Assembly: GCF_014284365.1 (NCBI RefSeq)
Contig: NZ_JACOGG010000003.1
Coordinates: 124,001-188,000, forward strand
DNA: 64,000 nt
Source of the DNA: Cognatundibacterium rugosum
GTDB taxonomy: Bacteria; Pseudomonadota; Gammaproteobacteria; Burkholderiales; Burkholderiaceae_D
Direction of reading: 5' to 3'
The translations under genes and the position numbers were made by a program. The notes below the pieces were generated by a model. The model worked only from the letters and a program-made list of their open reading frames with translations. It was not told where the DNA came from and did not search any database. Positions 28,330 to 37,457 of this stretch are shown here, piece by piece (position 1 is the first letter of the stretch; every line of letters starts with the position of its first letter).

Positions 28330-29055
28330 TTATTCAGCGGCGACCGACGCAGCGCGTATCCGAATTAATTTGCCATCTACCACATGCAGGCCGCATTCTT
28401 TGGATTCCGGATTTTCCCACCACCAGCGCCCGGCACGTACATCTTCACCGGCTTGTATAGCACGGGTGCAGGGCTCGCAGCCTATCGACGGATAGCCCTT
28501 GTCATGCAAGGGGTTGTAAGGTACCGCATTGCTGCGGATATAGTGCCAGACATCGTCTTCCGACCAGTCTGCCAGCGGGTTGAATTTTTGCATGCCGTGC
28601 GCGACATCGTCTTCCTGTATTGCCAGTTCGGTACGGGTTGCCGCCTGCGCTTTGCGTTGCCCGGTGATCCAGGCGGCTTTACCCGCCAGCGCACGGTTCA
28701 AGGGCTCTACTTTGCGGATGCGGCAGCATTCTTTGCGTAAATCCACGCTGTCATAAAACGCATTCAGGCCATGACGTGTCACGTAGTCATTCACTGCTTG
28801 TTCGTCAGGCAGAAATAAGCTGATGTCTTTTCCGTAGTGCGCTTTGACTCGCTCTATCATGCCCAAGGTCTCTGCATGCAGGCGACCGGTTTGCAAAGAG
28901 AAAATCTCTATATTCAACTGATTGTTCAGTATCAGATCGGTCAACACCATATCTTCTGCTGCCAGGCTGGAAGCAAATACCGCCGGGCTGAATTCGCCTT
29001 CTATACGTCGCAAGGTGTGCAGCGTCAGGCTGAGTTTATCTGCAAATACACTCAT
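28330..29055 (-). CDS. cysH: Adenylylsulfate (APS) reductase
   Basis: Reduces activated sulfate to sulfite with thioredoxin. The 241 residues contain the catalytic E-C-G-L-H near the C-terminus and two Cys pairs (E-C-C-R near 117 and C-E-P-C near 200) that bind a 4Fe-4S cluster. That cluster marks the APS-reducing subgroup (EC 1.8.4.10) rather than the PAPS-specific enzyme of E. coli. The absence of CysC in the cluster is consistent. The start overlaps the upstream DUF934 gene by 4 bases. Confidence 0.95.
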   Translation of the reverse strand: MSVFADKLSLTLHTLRRIEGEFSPAVFASSLAAEDMVLTDLILNNQLNIEIFSLQTGRLHAETLGMIERVKAHYGKDISLFLPDEQAVNDYVTRHGLNAFYDSVDLRKECCRIRKVEPLNRALAGKAAWITGQRKAQAATRTELAIQEDDVAHGMQKFNPLADWSEDDVWHYIRSNAVPYNPLHDKGYPSIGCEPCTRAIQAGEDVRAGRWWWENPESKECGLHVVDGKLIRIRAASVAAE

Positions 29056-29585
29056 GCGGTCACCACACTGCGATCGACACGACGGAACAGCGGATTCTTC
29101 TGATCCCAGGAAGTCTGGTAAGCATCGCTGAAATCGGTCAGGCCCTTGAGTGCATCCTGGATGCTGCGGTCTTCACGCGTGGCGAAGGCGTTGAAGCCTA
29201 CGCGCTGCATGAAAAACAGCTGGTCGCGCAATACATCGCCGATCGCGCGCAGTTCACCGCTGTACGCCAGGCGGGAGCGCAGGGTATAGGCGATAGAATA
29301 ACCACGGCCATCCGAGAATTTAGGGAAATTGACCGCAATCAACGTAAACAGGCTGGCATCCTCTGCCAGGTCCTGCGCGGCTTCATCACTGCTGAACCAG
29401 ACTGCCAGATCCTGTTGCTGTTGCAAACGTGTGATCAGTGCCGTGCGTTGTAATAGCCAGACTTTTAAAGGAATGATGGTTTTACCAGCCGGTACCTCAA
29501 CTGCATCCGGGGTTTCATTTTCTGTCAGTCGTAATACTGTCCAGTCATCCTGAACTATCGCTTTATCTTTAATAATTTCACGCAT
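29052..29585 (-). CDS. DUF934 family protein of the sulfate assimilation cluster
   Basis: A 177-residue DUF934 protein, a family commonly found between cysI and cysH in beta- and gammaproteobacteria and of uncertain function. Typical stretches are visible: F-P-K-F-S-D-G-R-G-Y-S near residue 90 and G-D-V-L-R-D-Q-L-F-F-M near 117. No cofactor-binding motif is evident. It lies 14 bases after cysI and overlaps cysH, so it is made together with the reductases. Confidence 0.88.
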   Translation of the reverse strand: MREIIKDKAIVQDDWTVLRLTENETPDAVEVPAGKTIIPLKVWLLQRTALITRLQQQQDLAVWFSSDEAAQDLAEDASLFTLIAVNFPKFSDGRGYSIAYTLRSRLAYSGELRAIGDVLRDQLFFMQRVGFNAFATREDRSIQDALKGLTDFSDAYQTSWDQKNPLFRRVDRSVVTA

Positions 29586-29599
29586 GATGACTTCCTTTT

Positions 29600-31306
29600 T
29601 TAGTAAGCAACGGCGGCACCAGCATCTTCGCCGTGATGTACCAAAGTCTGAATCGGGGTGGCATATACATATTCTTTGAACGGTGTGATGCCCAGGCGTT
29701 GTGCGGTATCGATGAAGCGCTCATTGTCTACCCGGTGGTCCAGGTAGACCTTGACGATACGCTCTATCACTTCCGGCATTTGACCGGCAGAGAAAGAGGG
29801 CCCGATAATTTTGCCGATTGCCGCCTGGTTGCCTTGTGCACCGCCGATGGATACCTGATAAAACTCGCTGCCATCTTTATCCACACCCAAGATGCCGATA
29901 TTGCCGATATGGTGATGACCGCAGGCATTGATACAACCCGACATATTCAATTCCAGATCACCGATATCGTATAAGTAATCGAGGTCAGAAAAACGGTCGG
30001 TGATGTCCAGCGCGATAGGGATGGATTTCGCATTCGCGAGTGAGCAGAAATCACCGCCTGGGCAGCAGATCATGTCAGTCAGCAGACCAATATTGGGTGT
30101 GGCCAGACCATGTGATTTGGCTTCCTGCCATAAGTCAAACAGCGCAGCCTGCTGCACGTCGGCCAGTACCAGGTTCTGTTCATGTGTGACACGCAATTCA
30201 CCAAAGCTGTAACGCTCGGCGAGATCAGCCACGAAGTCCATCTGATCTGCAGTTGCATCGCCAGGTGGTACACCAGGTTTTTTGAGCGATAAGACGACGC
30301 TGTTGTAACCGGCAACCTTGTGTGGTTTCACGTTTCTGCGTACCCAGTTAGCAAAGGCTTTATTGTCTGCCAGTTGCTGCTCAAAACCTGCATCCGATGC
30401 AGGCAGGCTTAGATAGGCTGGTGTGGTGAAGTAGGACGACACACGTTTAAATTCTGCCTCGGTCAGCGTCGCCGGACCATCTTTAATCGCCGCCCATTCG
30501 TCTTCAACCTGCTGAGCAAACACATCGGCACCGATTGCTTTGACCAGGATCTTGATACGTGCTTTGTACTTGTTATCGCGGCGACCGTGCAGGTTATAGA
30601 TACGCAGTATCGCTTCCAGATAAGTCATCACATGCTGCCAAGGCAGGAATTCACGGATCACACTGCCCAATATTGGGGTACGGCCCATGCCGCCACCAAC
30701 CATCACTTTAAAACCGACTTCGCCCGCTTCATTGTGCACTACGGTCAGGCCAATATCGTGTACTGCAATCGCGGCGCGATCTTCCAGCGAACCGTTAATC
30801 GCGATCTTGAATTTACGTGGCAGGTAAGCGAATTCAGGATGGAAGGTGGTCCATTGGCGCAGGATCTCCGCATACGGCCGTGGATCGATCACTTCATCAT
30901 GCGCGACACCGGCAAATTCATCGGATGTGATATTGCGCATGCAGTTACCGGAAGTCTGAATCGCATGCATTTCTACCTTGGCCAAATCTTCCAGGATGGC
31001 CGGTGTGTCTTCCAGATTGATCCAGTTGAACTGTATGTTTTGGCGGGTAGTGAAGTGACCATAGCCACGGTCATAATGACGTGCGATATATGCGAATTGA
31101 CGCAACTGTGCTGAAGACAGCATACCGTAGGGGACCGCGATACGCAGCATGTAGGCATGACGCTGATGGTACAAGCCATTTTGCAGGCGCAAAGGCAGGA
31201 ATTCTTCTTCAGTGAGTTCATTGGCCAGACGGCGGCGCACCTGATCCCGATATTGTGCGATACGCTCTTTGATGATCTGGTGATCGTGTTGGTCGTAACG
31301 ATACAT
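29600..31306 (-). CDS. cysI: Sulfite reductase hemoprotein (nitrite/sulfite reductase family)
   Basis: Reduces sulfite to sulfide with a coupled siroheme and 4Fe-4S centre. The 568 residues contain two ferredoxin-like and two siroheme-binding repeats; the cluster ligands are visible as C-C-P-G-G-D-F-C near 410 and C-I-N-A-C-G near 455. A nitrite reductase role is possible from the family alone, but the cysH-cysD-cysN-cobA context argues for sulfite. No flavoprotein CysJ gene is in the window, so electrons probably come from ferredoxin or another donor. AAAAGG lies upstream of the ATG at 31306. Confidence 0.93.
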   Translation of the reverse strand: MYRYDQHDHQIIKERIAQYRDQVRRRLANELTEEEFLPLRLQNGLYHQRHAYMLRIAVPYGMLSSAQLRQFAYIARHYDRGYGHFTTRQNIQFNWINLEDTPAILEDLAKVEMHAIQTSGNCMRNITSDEFAGVAHDEVIDPRPYAEILRQWTTFHPEFAYLPRKFKIAINGSLEDRAAIAVHDIGLTVVHNEAGEVGFKVMVGGGMGRTPILGSVIREFLPWQHVMTYLEAILRIYNLHGRRDNKYKARIKILVKAIGADVFAQQVEDEWAAIKDGPATLTEAEFKRVSSYFTTPAYLSLPASDAGFEQQLADNKAFANWVRRNVKPHKVAGYNSVVLSLKKPGVPPGDATADQMDFVADLAERYSFGELRVTHEQNLVLADVQQAALFDLWQEAKSHGLATPNIGLLTDMICCPGGDFCSLANAKSIPIALDITDRFSDLDYLYDIGDLELNMSGCINACGHHHIGNIGILGVDKDGSEFYQVSIGGAQGNQAAIGKIIGPSFSAGQMPEVIERIVKVYLDHRVDNERFIDTAQRLGITPFKEYVYATPIQTLVHHGEDAGAAVAY

Positions 31307-31383
31307 CTCTTTTACCTTTTAGTTGCGCACCGATGGTGCAAGTGGTGATTCTGTAAATTATGGCTAAAAAACTTGGCTGAAAT

Positions 31384-32157
31384 TTATAGCACCAGTTTGG
31401 CTGCCACGGCAGTCAGCGTAGTGGCCAGTATGCCGCGTAATAATTTTTCCGGTACCGCCCGCGCAGCGAGTGAACCAATGGTGATACCCGGGACGGAACC
31501 GATTAGCAGGGTGCCCAGCAATTCCCAGTTAATCGAGCCTAGCCACCAGTGACCAATGGCCGCAATCGCTGTCAGCGGCACTGCATATGCAATATCGGTA
31601 CCAGCGATGTGAGCTGCAGGCATGCGTGGATACAGCATTACCAGGATGGTCGCGCCGATCGCGCCGGCGCCGATAGAGGAAATGGTTACCAGCGTACCCA
31701 GTGTGGCGCCTGCGATCACAGTTGCCAGATCCAGTTTGAAACCTTGCAATTGTTTTTCCGGATGCGCATTCAGCCAGTTCACCATGCGTGCTTTAAACAA
31801 TAGTGCGATCACCGTCAGTAACACGGAACCTGCTATCGAGTAGCGAATAATCAGACCAATTTCTTTGTTCAGTGCGCCGAACTGCTTTAAAAATAAAGTC
31901 GCCAGCAAGGCTGCAGGCAGCGCACCTATGCATAACAGCCGAACCACTCGCCATTCCACGGTGCTGCGCATCTTATGGGTCAGGGTACCTGCGACTTTGG
32001 TGACTGAGGCGAATGCCAGGTCGGTGCCAACAGCAACCGATGGGCTGACGCCGAACAGCAGGGTCAGCAACGGCGTCATGAGTGAGCCACCGCCCACACC
32101 GGTCAGCCCAACCAGCACACCTACAGCAAATCCGGATAACACATAAGTCAGCGTCAT
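31384..32157 (-). CDS. TauE/SafE family sulfite/organosulfonate transporter
   Basis: A 257-residue inner-membrane protein with about eight hydrophobic helices. The family motif G-V-G-G-G-S-L-M-T-P near residue 21 and the internal repeat with G-A-G-A-I-G near 165 are present. TauE/SafE proteins move sulfite, sulfonates or related anions. As the first gene of the minus-strand sulfate cluster, 77 bases before cysI, it probably handles sulfate or excess sulfite; direction and substrate are not provable from sequence. Confidence 0.88.
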   Translation of the reverse strand: MTLTYVLSGFAVGVLVGLTGVGGGSLMTPLLTLLFGVSPSVAVGTDLAFASVTKVAGTLTHKMRSTVEWRVVRLLCIGALPAALLATLFLKQFGALNKEIGLIIRYSIAGSVLLTVIALLFKARMVNWLNAHPEKQLQGFKLDLATVIAGATLGTLVTISSIGAGAIGATILVMLYPRMPAAHIAGTDIAYAVPLTAIAAIGHWWLGSINWELLGTLLIGSVPGITIGSLAARAVPEKLLRGILATTLTAVAAKLVL

Positions 32158-32435
32158 ATCATCTCTCTATCAACGAAATCGCATCGTAATCAAGTCGCTA
32201 TCTATTGCAAACTACTTAGTATTTATTTGCTTATATGTGAAATTGGTATATGAACATGCGCAGAAGGTATGAATTTGTATCTTAGTTCATTGCTTGTAAT
32301 TTGCTACACAATTCCATGTCCTTGCCGTTGTCTGCGCAGATGTGCAGTCTTGCTTGTATCCGTGTTTGCTGGCGCAAGAAAACAGAATTTTCTCAGCCGC
32401 GTATAATGAGCGCCGCCAGCCCTTATGCTGGCAAC
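32158..32435. other. AT-rich divergent promoter region between the cys cluster and ribB
   Basis: About 280 bases without a gene. The left half (32200-32300) is strikingly AT-rich, as expected where the sulfate cluster is regulated, for example by a CysB-type activator, though I cannot place a site. On the plus strand a perfect TATAAT at 32402-32407 lies 30 bases before the FMN riboswitch; no good -35 is visible. Confidence 0.5.
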
Positions 32436-32586
32436 GTCTTCAGGGCGGGGTGAAATTCCCCACCGGCGGTAACACTGCTTGCAGTGCAGCCCGCGAGCGC
32501 CTGAGTGGGAACGCAATTCCTGAGCAGGGTCAGCAGATCTGGTGCGATGCCAGAGCCGACGGTCATAGTCCGGATGAAAGAAGATG
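32436..32586 (+). ncRNA. FMN riboswitch (RFN element)
   Basis: The conserved core is readable in order: TCAGGGCGGGGTGAAATTCC, CCACCGGCGGTA, a variable stem, AGCCCGCGAGCG, then CAGATCTGGTG, CAGAGCCGACGGT and ATAGTCCGGATG. These are the hallmarks of the FMN aptamer. It precedes ribB by about 125 bases, so FMN should repress synthesis of its own precursor. Confidence 0.97.
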
Positions 32587-32671
32587 CGCATGAAACTGTG
32601 GACCGCTGAAACCGGTCCGGCAGGGCCTGTTGACGACTCGGCAGACCCTGGTTGCTGCTATGCGTTTTCCC

Positions 32672-32708
32672 TGAAACGTCTTTTACAAATCTTTTGTGGA
32701 GCGTTTCA
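32672..32708 (+). promoter_or_regulatory. Hairpin holding the ribB ribosome binding site
   Basis: TGAAACG pairs perfectly with CGTTTCA, and inside it ACAAA pairs with TTTGT. The Shine-Dalgarno GGAG (32698-32701) lies in the internal loop between the two stems, 10 bases before the ATG at 32712. There is no T run, so this looks like a translational rather than transcriptional expression platform for the FMN riboswitch. Confidence 0.6.
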
Positions 32709-32711
32709 ACG

Positions 32712-33437
32712 ATGTCTCAAGTAACTCAAACTACTCAAACTATTCAGAACCTGCCAACTGATGCAAGCGCTGCTGTGTCAGGTCACGATCTGCACGACCT
32801 GTACACCCAAACGCCTTGGTCAGAGCGGCTGCAAAGAGCAATACACGACTTGCGGCTAGGACGTCCGGTATTGCTGATGGACGATTTCGACCGCGAAAAC
32901 GAAGCGGATCTGATTCTGGCTGCTGAAAAAATCAGCGTTGAGGCTATGGCGCGCCTGATCCGTGATTGCAGTGGTATCGTCTGCCTGTGTTTGCCAGATG
33001 AAAAACTCAGGCAACTCGATCTGCCGCCTATGGTCAGCGATAATCAAAGCCGTTACGGCACCGCATTCACGGTCTCGATCGAAGCGAAACAGGGTGTGAC
33101 GACCGGCGTCTCCGCGGCTGACCGTGTCACCACGATACTGACTGCGATCGCGGACGATGCACGCCCAGAGGATTTGGCCCGTCCCGGCCATGTCTTCCCT
33201 TTACGTGCAGTGCCGGGCGGGGTGCTGGAGCGACGTGGGCATACCGAGGGCTCGGTCGATCTTGCCCTGCTGGCTGGAATGAAACCCGCGGCGGTCTTGT
33301 GTGAGCTGATGAATCCGGATGGCAGCATGAGCCGGGGTCAGCAGGTGTTGGAGTACGCGCTGACGCATGATCTGGTGATACTTACCATCGCCGAGCTGGC
33401 GCAGTATCGTGCCAGCATTGAAGCTGGATCAATCTGA
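32712..33437 (+). CDS. ribB: 3,4-dihydroxy-2-butanone 4-phosphate synthase
   Basis: Converts ribulose 5-phosphate to the four-carbon precursor of riboflavin. The 241 residues hold one DHBP synthase domain with [10 protein letters not shown] near residue 57, R-P-G-H-V-F-P-L near 162 and R-R-G-H-T-E near 180. There is no fused GTP cyclohydrolase II domain, so it is the monofunctional form. The first 40 residues are Gln/Thr-rich and probably disordered. ATG 32712 has GGAG upstream; the frame is open 20 codons further 5'. It is controlled by the FMN riboswitch. Confidence 0.95.
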   Translation: MSQVTQTTQTIQNLPTDASAAVSGHDLHDLYTQTPWSERLQRAIHDLRLGRPVLLMDDFDRENEADLILAAEKISVEAMARLIRDCSGIVCLCLPDEKLRQLDLPPMVSDNQSRYGTAFTVSIEAKQGVTTGVSAADRVTTILTAIADDARPEDLARPGHVFPLRAVPGGVLERRGHTEGSVDLALLAGMKPAAVLCELMNPDGSMSRGQQVLEYALTHDLVILTIAELAQYRASIEAGSI

Positions 33438-33483
33438 TCTGCAGACTATCGTTTGCAGTGACGTATGATTTGACATGAAGTAT

Positions 33484-33516
33484 GCAGCCTGACCCAATCC
33501 GGTCTGGCTGCTTTTT
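33484..33516 (+). terminator. Terminator of ribB
   Basis: Stem GCAGCC-T-GACC pairs with GGTC-T-GGCTGC around a 6-base loop, followed by TTTTT, about 45 bases after the ribB stop. It ends 14 bases before the next small gene, which must have its own promoter or rely on read-through. Confidence 0.85.
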
Positions 33517-33529
33517 CAGTGAGGCCAGG

Positions 33530-33745
33530 ATGAAGCATCTTCTGAATAAAGCAGGTTTATGCGGCATCTTGTGCGCCGCTTTGTTTTCGCCGATTTGGAT
33601 GGCGCAGGCGGCACCGGCTGATTGGTATTGGTGGAGCAGTAAAACCAGTGATGCCAGAGTGTGCGCGCAGACTTCGCCCGGTGAAGGCTGGACGCAGGAA
33701 AAACAAGCCTACAGCGACGCACGCTGCGAAAATAAAAAACGGTAA
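33530..33745 (+). CDS. Small secreted hypothetical protein
   Basis: A 71-residue protein with a clear signal peptide (LCGILCAALFSPIWMAQA, cleavage after A-Q-A near residue 27). The mature part is only about 44 residues, rich in Trp and Lys, with two Cys that could form a disulfide. I recognise no family. The ATG at 33530 is preceded by GAGG. The gene sits directly behind the ribB terminator. Confidence 0.6.
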   Translation: MKHLLNKAGLCGILCAALFSPIWMAQAAPADWYWWSSKTSDARVCAQTSPGEGWTQEKQAYSDARCENKKR

Positions 33746-34055
33746 GCCGCTTTCGTGCCAGGCCGCCTGGCTATGCCGTATTCGCGTTAGCTGCCAATTC
33801 GGCCAGGCTGATACGGTGCATTGTTAAAGCGTTCGCCTTGACCTATAGTGCAGACAGGGCGAATCATGCGCAAAAGCCCGAACAGAGTGCTTTTTTTCGT
33901 TTAACTCTCAGTATTGTTTTTTTCGTTCCACAGGATAATCAGACAATCGAACCTGAGCTGGCTGCCGCGCTGCCTCTGCTCCGGATGTCGAAGCGCACCC
34001 TGTCCTGTTGGCGATAGGCAGGTCTATGATGAAACCGAACCTGGAAGGAAACGCT
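33746..34055. other. Intergenic region before the PRMT-like gene
   Basis: About 310 bases. I find no convincing gene or structured RNA. Two T-rich stretches around 33890 and 33918 lack a clear stem upstream. Confidence 0.4.
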
Positions 34056-34988
34056 ATGTTGAATGAGCGTGAAGCTGAGAGCTGTTATCTCGGGCAATTT
34101 ATCCCTTTGCAGTACCATCACAATATGCTGATGGATGCAAACCGCATGGACAATTTCAAAGCTGCGATTCAACGCCAGGTCTTTGAAGGCGCCAAGGTAC
34201 TGGAGTTAGGTGGCGGTACCGGTGTGCTGTCCTGGTTCGCGGCACAGAGCGCGGCCAAAGTCTATTGCGTCGAATTCAATCCGGATATGGTCGCCGAGGC
34301 GCGCCGCTTGCTCGCGAAAAATCGCTACGGCGAACGGGTCGAGGTGATCCATGACGATGCGTTTGAATACCTGCCGCCTGAGCCGGTCGACGTGGTGATC
34401 TGCGAAATGATACATGTCGGTATGCTGCGTGAAAAACAGGTTGAGGTCATAGAGAATTTCAAAAAACGCTATGCTGCAAAATTCGGTGACAAGATGCCGG
34501 TATTTATTCCGGAAGCGGTAGTCATGGCGGTGCAGCCTTTACAGCAAACCTATGACTTCCTCGGTTATCAGGCACCGATCATACAATTCACCCAACCCGG
34601 CGTGTTCTCTGCTGATACCCGTGAGCTGGGGCAGCCTGCTTTGTACAGCGTGATCGACTTTTGTCAGCCGAATGACTTACACATCAGCTGGCAGGGAAGT
34701 ATCACCATAGAACAAGCAGGTACCCTGACCGCACTGCGTTTTGTGACCAAGAATATTCTTGCAGTGTTGATGGAAAGCTCATCGACCATAGACTGGCTGA
34801 ATCACTACATGGCTTTACCAGTAGCAGAACCCTTGGCCGTCCAGCCTGGTGATGTGATCGACATCAGCTTCCAGTACCGCACCGGTGGCTCGATTCAGTC
34901 TTTGCAACATGCCTTGCAAGTCAGCTTGCGCAATTCAGCGACTGAAGCAATTGCAGATGTTGTGACTGCGCCTGCTGTTGCTGCCTGA
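34056..34988 (+). CDS. PRMT-like SAM-dependent methyltransferase
   Basis: A 310-residue class I methyltransferase. Motif I reads V-L-E-L-G-G-G-T-G-V-L-S near residue 50, followed by V-Y-C-V-E near 70, and the post-I acidic loop I-C-E-M-I-H-V-G-M-L-R-E near 115 resembles the double-Glu loop of protein arginine methyltransferases. The C-terminal half is beta-rich, as in the PRMT barrel. The substrate is unknown and arginine specificity is not proven. AAGGAA lies 5 bases before ATG 34056; upstream in-frame starts are weaker. It appears monocistronic. Confidence 0.75.
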   Translation: MLNEREAESCYLGQFIPLQYHHNMLMDANRMDNFKAAIQRQVFEGAKVLELGGGTGVLSWFAAQSAAKVYCVEFNPDMVAEARRLLAKNRYGERVEVIHDDAFEYLPPEPVDVVICEMIHVGMLREKQVEVIENFKKRYAAKFGDKMPVFIPEAVVMAVQPLQQTYDFLGYQAPIIQFTQPGVFSADTRELGQPALYSVIDFCQPNDLHISWQGSITIEQAGTLTALRFVTKNILAVLMESSSTIDWLNHYMALPVAEPLAVQPGDVIDISFQYRTGGSIQSLQHALQVSLRNSATEAIADVVTAPAVAA

Positions 34989-35078
34989 TCTGCGTCTCAG
35001 TCTTGCCTCCCTTGTGACTGCGTTGCGGTGACAAGGGGGCAATGCGCGTGTTTGATTTCAGGTTGATTTTAGGTTGAA

Positions 35079-35525
35079 TTATGACTGCTGGTCCGGCAGC
35101 TCATACTCTGCCTGATCCGGATGCAAGCGTCGTATCACCGCCAGGTCACGTATGTTTTTTTGCACGGCGACAGCACCAAACAGGCTTAGTAAAAAGCCCA
35201 TGGCATAAAAGCCTTTTTCACTATTACTCAGACTCGCGTTCCACAAGCCCACGCCCAGCAATAACAGCGAAATACCTACCGATAACCAGCACAGGCCAAA
35301 ATAAATGCCGGTCACTGGTATGCCTTCGAGTTTGTCACGCACCGACTTTTGCAGGGATACAGCGGAAAACAAGCCGTACATCAAAATGGTGAAGTAATAG
35401 CCTTTTTCATTGAGCAGCATCGCTGCATTCCAAAGGCCGACCACATAGGTCAGGGCACCGACAAACATAGCGACCCAGGACGCGGCGATAAATGCAGCAG
35501 TGGGGGGCTGATAGTGTGGCTTCAT
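35079..35525 (-). CDS. YiaA/YiaB family inner membrane protein
   Basis: A 148-residue membrane protein with four transmembrane helices arranged as two copies of the YiaAB repeat. Each repeat has a G-L-W-N-A motif followed by E-K-G-Y/F-Y and then Q-K-x-x-R-D (first copy about residues 30-62, second about 93-125). The function of this family is unknown. It is an isolated minus-strand gene; no signal peptide other than the first helix. Confidence 0.85.
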   Translation of the reverse strand: MKPHYQPPTAAFIAASWVAMFVGALTYVVGLWNAAMLLNEKGYYFTILMYGLFSAVSLQKSVRDKLEGIPVTGIYFGLCWLSVGISLLLLGVGLWNASLSNSEKGFYAMGFLLSLFGAVAVQKNIRDLAVIRRLHPDQAEYELPDQQS

Positions 35526-35759
35526 TTGACTTTCCTTTCTGTGAGCGTTGCGTCAGACCTTGGCCGCCAGTAAAGTGTGGCTAACTGATGGCTTGCCAAT
35601 ATAGCAAACGGAACCTGACTTGATAAAAGAATTTACAGTTTGTCGGATTTTAATGTGGTTTGGTCGCGCCGCGTGATACGCAATCAGACTGGACAAATGG
35701 GCGCAGTCAGCGTAAGTTTTGCGACCTGTCCTGTAAACTTTTTAACAATGGAGTGAGCA

Positions 35760-36671
35760 ATGCGTATGTCAAGAATGATGTGCCTGGTGGTCGCTGTATG
35801 CGCCAGTTTCTCTGTCCACGCGGCGACACCAGTCAAGTCCGCAGTCAGTATGAGTGATGTGTTAAAAGCCTCATCTGCGACGGACTGGCGTGCGCTGAAT
35901 CCGGATAACACCTTATATCTGGAACTGGAAAAGGGCAGGGTGGTAATGGAGTTGGCCCCTGACTTCGCACCGCGCCATGTGGAGAATATTAAAAAGCTGG
36001 TACGTGAATCTTATTTCGATGGGCTGGCCATCGTGCGTGCGCAAGACAATTATGTCGTGCAATGGGCTGATCCGGATGAAAAGCGCGAAGTCAACACTGC
36101 GCAACGTAAGCTTGATGGCGAATTTACTGTGAAGTACAACGCAACATTGCCTTTTACACGCTTACCGGATGTGGACGGTTACGCGCCGCAAGTCGGCCAC
36201 AGCAATGGCTTTGCAGCGGGGCGTGATCCTAAAGCTGGCACCACCTGGCTGGCACATTGTTATGGTGCGCTGGGCGTGGCACGCGGCAATGAGAATAACA
36301 GCGGTGACGGTACTTCGCTGTATGTGGTGACGGGCCATGCGCCGCGTCAGCTGGATCGCAATATCACGGTGGTCGGCCGCGTGATGCAGGGCATGGAGTT
36401 GCTGACCAGTTTGCCACGTGGTACCGGTGCACTGGGCTTCTATGAAAAGCCGGAGCAGCATACCCGCATTGTCGCGATCAAAGTGGCAGCGGATTTACCA
36501 GTAGCCGAGCGCAGTCAGCTGGAAGTGATACGTACCGATACCCCGACCTTTCAGAAACTGGTGGCAGCGCAGCGTAACCGTGGCGGTGACTGGTATAAAG
36601 TCCCGGCCGGACATATTGATCTGTGCAATGTTCCTTTACCGGTGCGCGCAGTGAGTAACAAGGTGCAGTGA
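35760..36671 (+). CDS. Periplasmic cyclophilin-type peptidyl-prolyl isomerase
   Basis: A 303-residue protein with a signal peptide ending V-H-A near residue 21. The cyclophilin-like domain starts near residue 50 ([13 protein letters not shown]), with [11 protein letters not shown] and a middle part containing G-V-A-R-G and [12 protein letters not shown]. It is longer than single-domain cyclophilins because of an insert around residues 105-150 and a C-terminal tail. It probably assists folding of exported proteins. GGAG lies 6 bases before the ATG. A 16-base perfect palindrome (36678-36693) follows the stop, without a T run. Confidence 0.85.
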   Translation: MRMSRMMCLVVAVCASFSVHAATPVKSAVSMSDVLKASSATDWRALNPDNTLYLELEKGRVVMELAPDFAPRHVENIKKLVRESYFDGLAIVRAQDNYVVQWADPDEKREVNTAQRKLDGEFTVKYNATLPFTRLPDVDGYAPQVGHSNGFAAGRDPKAGTTWLAHCYGALGVARGNENNSGDGTSLYVVTGHAPRQLDRNITVVGRVMQGMELLTSLPRGTGALGFYEKPEQHTRIVAIKVAADLPVAERSQLEVIRTDTPTFQKLVAAQRNRGGDWYKVPAGHIDLCNVPLPVRAVSNKVQ

Positions 36672-36791
36672 GCAGGTGCTGCAAGCTTGCAGCCCTGTGC
36701 TGCTTCGCTGGCAGTGTTATGATGCGAAGCAGTCCTTTGCGGGCTGCAACTGCAGCGCCTTCTTTACACTGACCTCACCACTACATTTCCT

Positions 36792-37457
36792 ATGAATGCA
36801 CTGATACACGCCACTTTTGGCATTTCTGATTTCTGGACTTTTGTGATCGGGACGATATTTATCGTCTTGTTGCCAGGGCCGAATTCTCTGTATGTGCTGA
36901 GCGTGGCTGCACAGCGCGGCGTGCGTCAGGCTTACCGTGGTGCCTGCGGGATTTTTCTGGGCGATCTGATCCTGATGGTATTGTCTGCGGGCGGTATGGC
37001 ATCCTTATTGAAAGCTAATCCAGCGCTGTTCTACGTCGTCAAGTATATAGGTGCAGCGTATCTGGCCTGGATAGGCTTGCAGATGCTGCGTGGTTGCTGG
37101 CTGGGCTGGAAGAACCGTCATCAGGCGGTGAGCGAAGTGCAGCGCGCGGTCGAACCAGGTGATCCGTTCACAAAGGCACTGGTCATCAGCCTGATGAATC
37201 CTAAGGCCATCCTGTTTTTTATTTCTTTCTTCATTCAGTTTGTTGATCCGGCGTTTGAGCATCCCTTGCTGTCTTATGGTTTGCTGGCGCTGATCTGCCA
37301 GATTTGCAGCTTTACTTATCTGACCGTGATTATATTTATCGGCGTGCGCCTGGCAGAAACCTTCCGTCAACGCCGCCGCTTGTCGGCCGGTGTGACCGGT
37401 GGAGTCGGTGCCATGTTTATCGGCTTCGGTGCCAAGCTGGCCAGCGCCACGCTGTGA
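36792..37457 (+). CDS. LysE family amino acid exporter
   Basis: A 221-residue inner-membrane protein of the LysE/RhtB family, with about six helices. The family signature P-G-P-N near residue 29 is followed by the G-x-x-G-x-x-x-G-D segment (G-A-C-G-I-F-L-G-D near 51) and S-L-M-N-P-K-A near 132. These proteins export basic or neutral amino acids and related metabolites; the substrate is not predictable. Confidence 0.9.
   Translation: MNALIHATFGISDFWTFVIGTIFIVLLPGPNSLYVLSVAAQRGVRQAYRGACGIFLGDLILMVLSAGGMASLLKANPALFYVVKYIGAAYLAWIGLQMLRGCWLGWKNRHQAVSEVQRAVEPGDPFTKALVISLMNPKAILFFISFFIQFVDPAFEHPLLSYGLLALICQICSFTYLTVIIFIGVRLAETFRQRRRLSAGVTGGVGAMFIGFGAKLASATL

Noticed and set aside
31323-31341. Imperfect inverted repeat (GCACC/GGTGC) upstream of cysI
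   Set aside because: Only a 5-base stem; too short to claim an operator.
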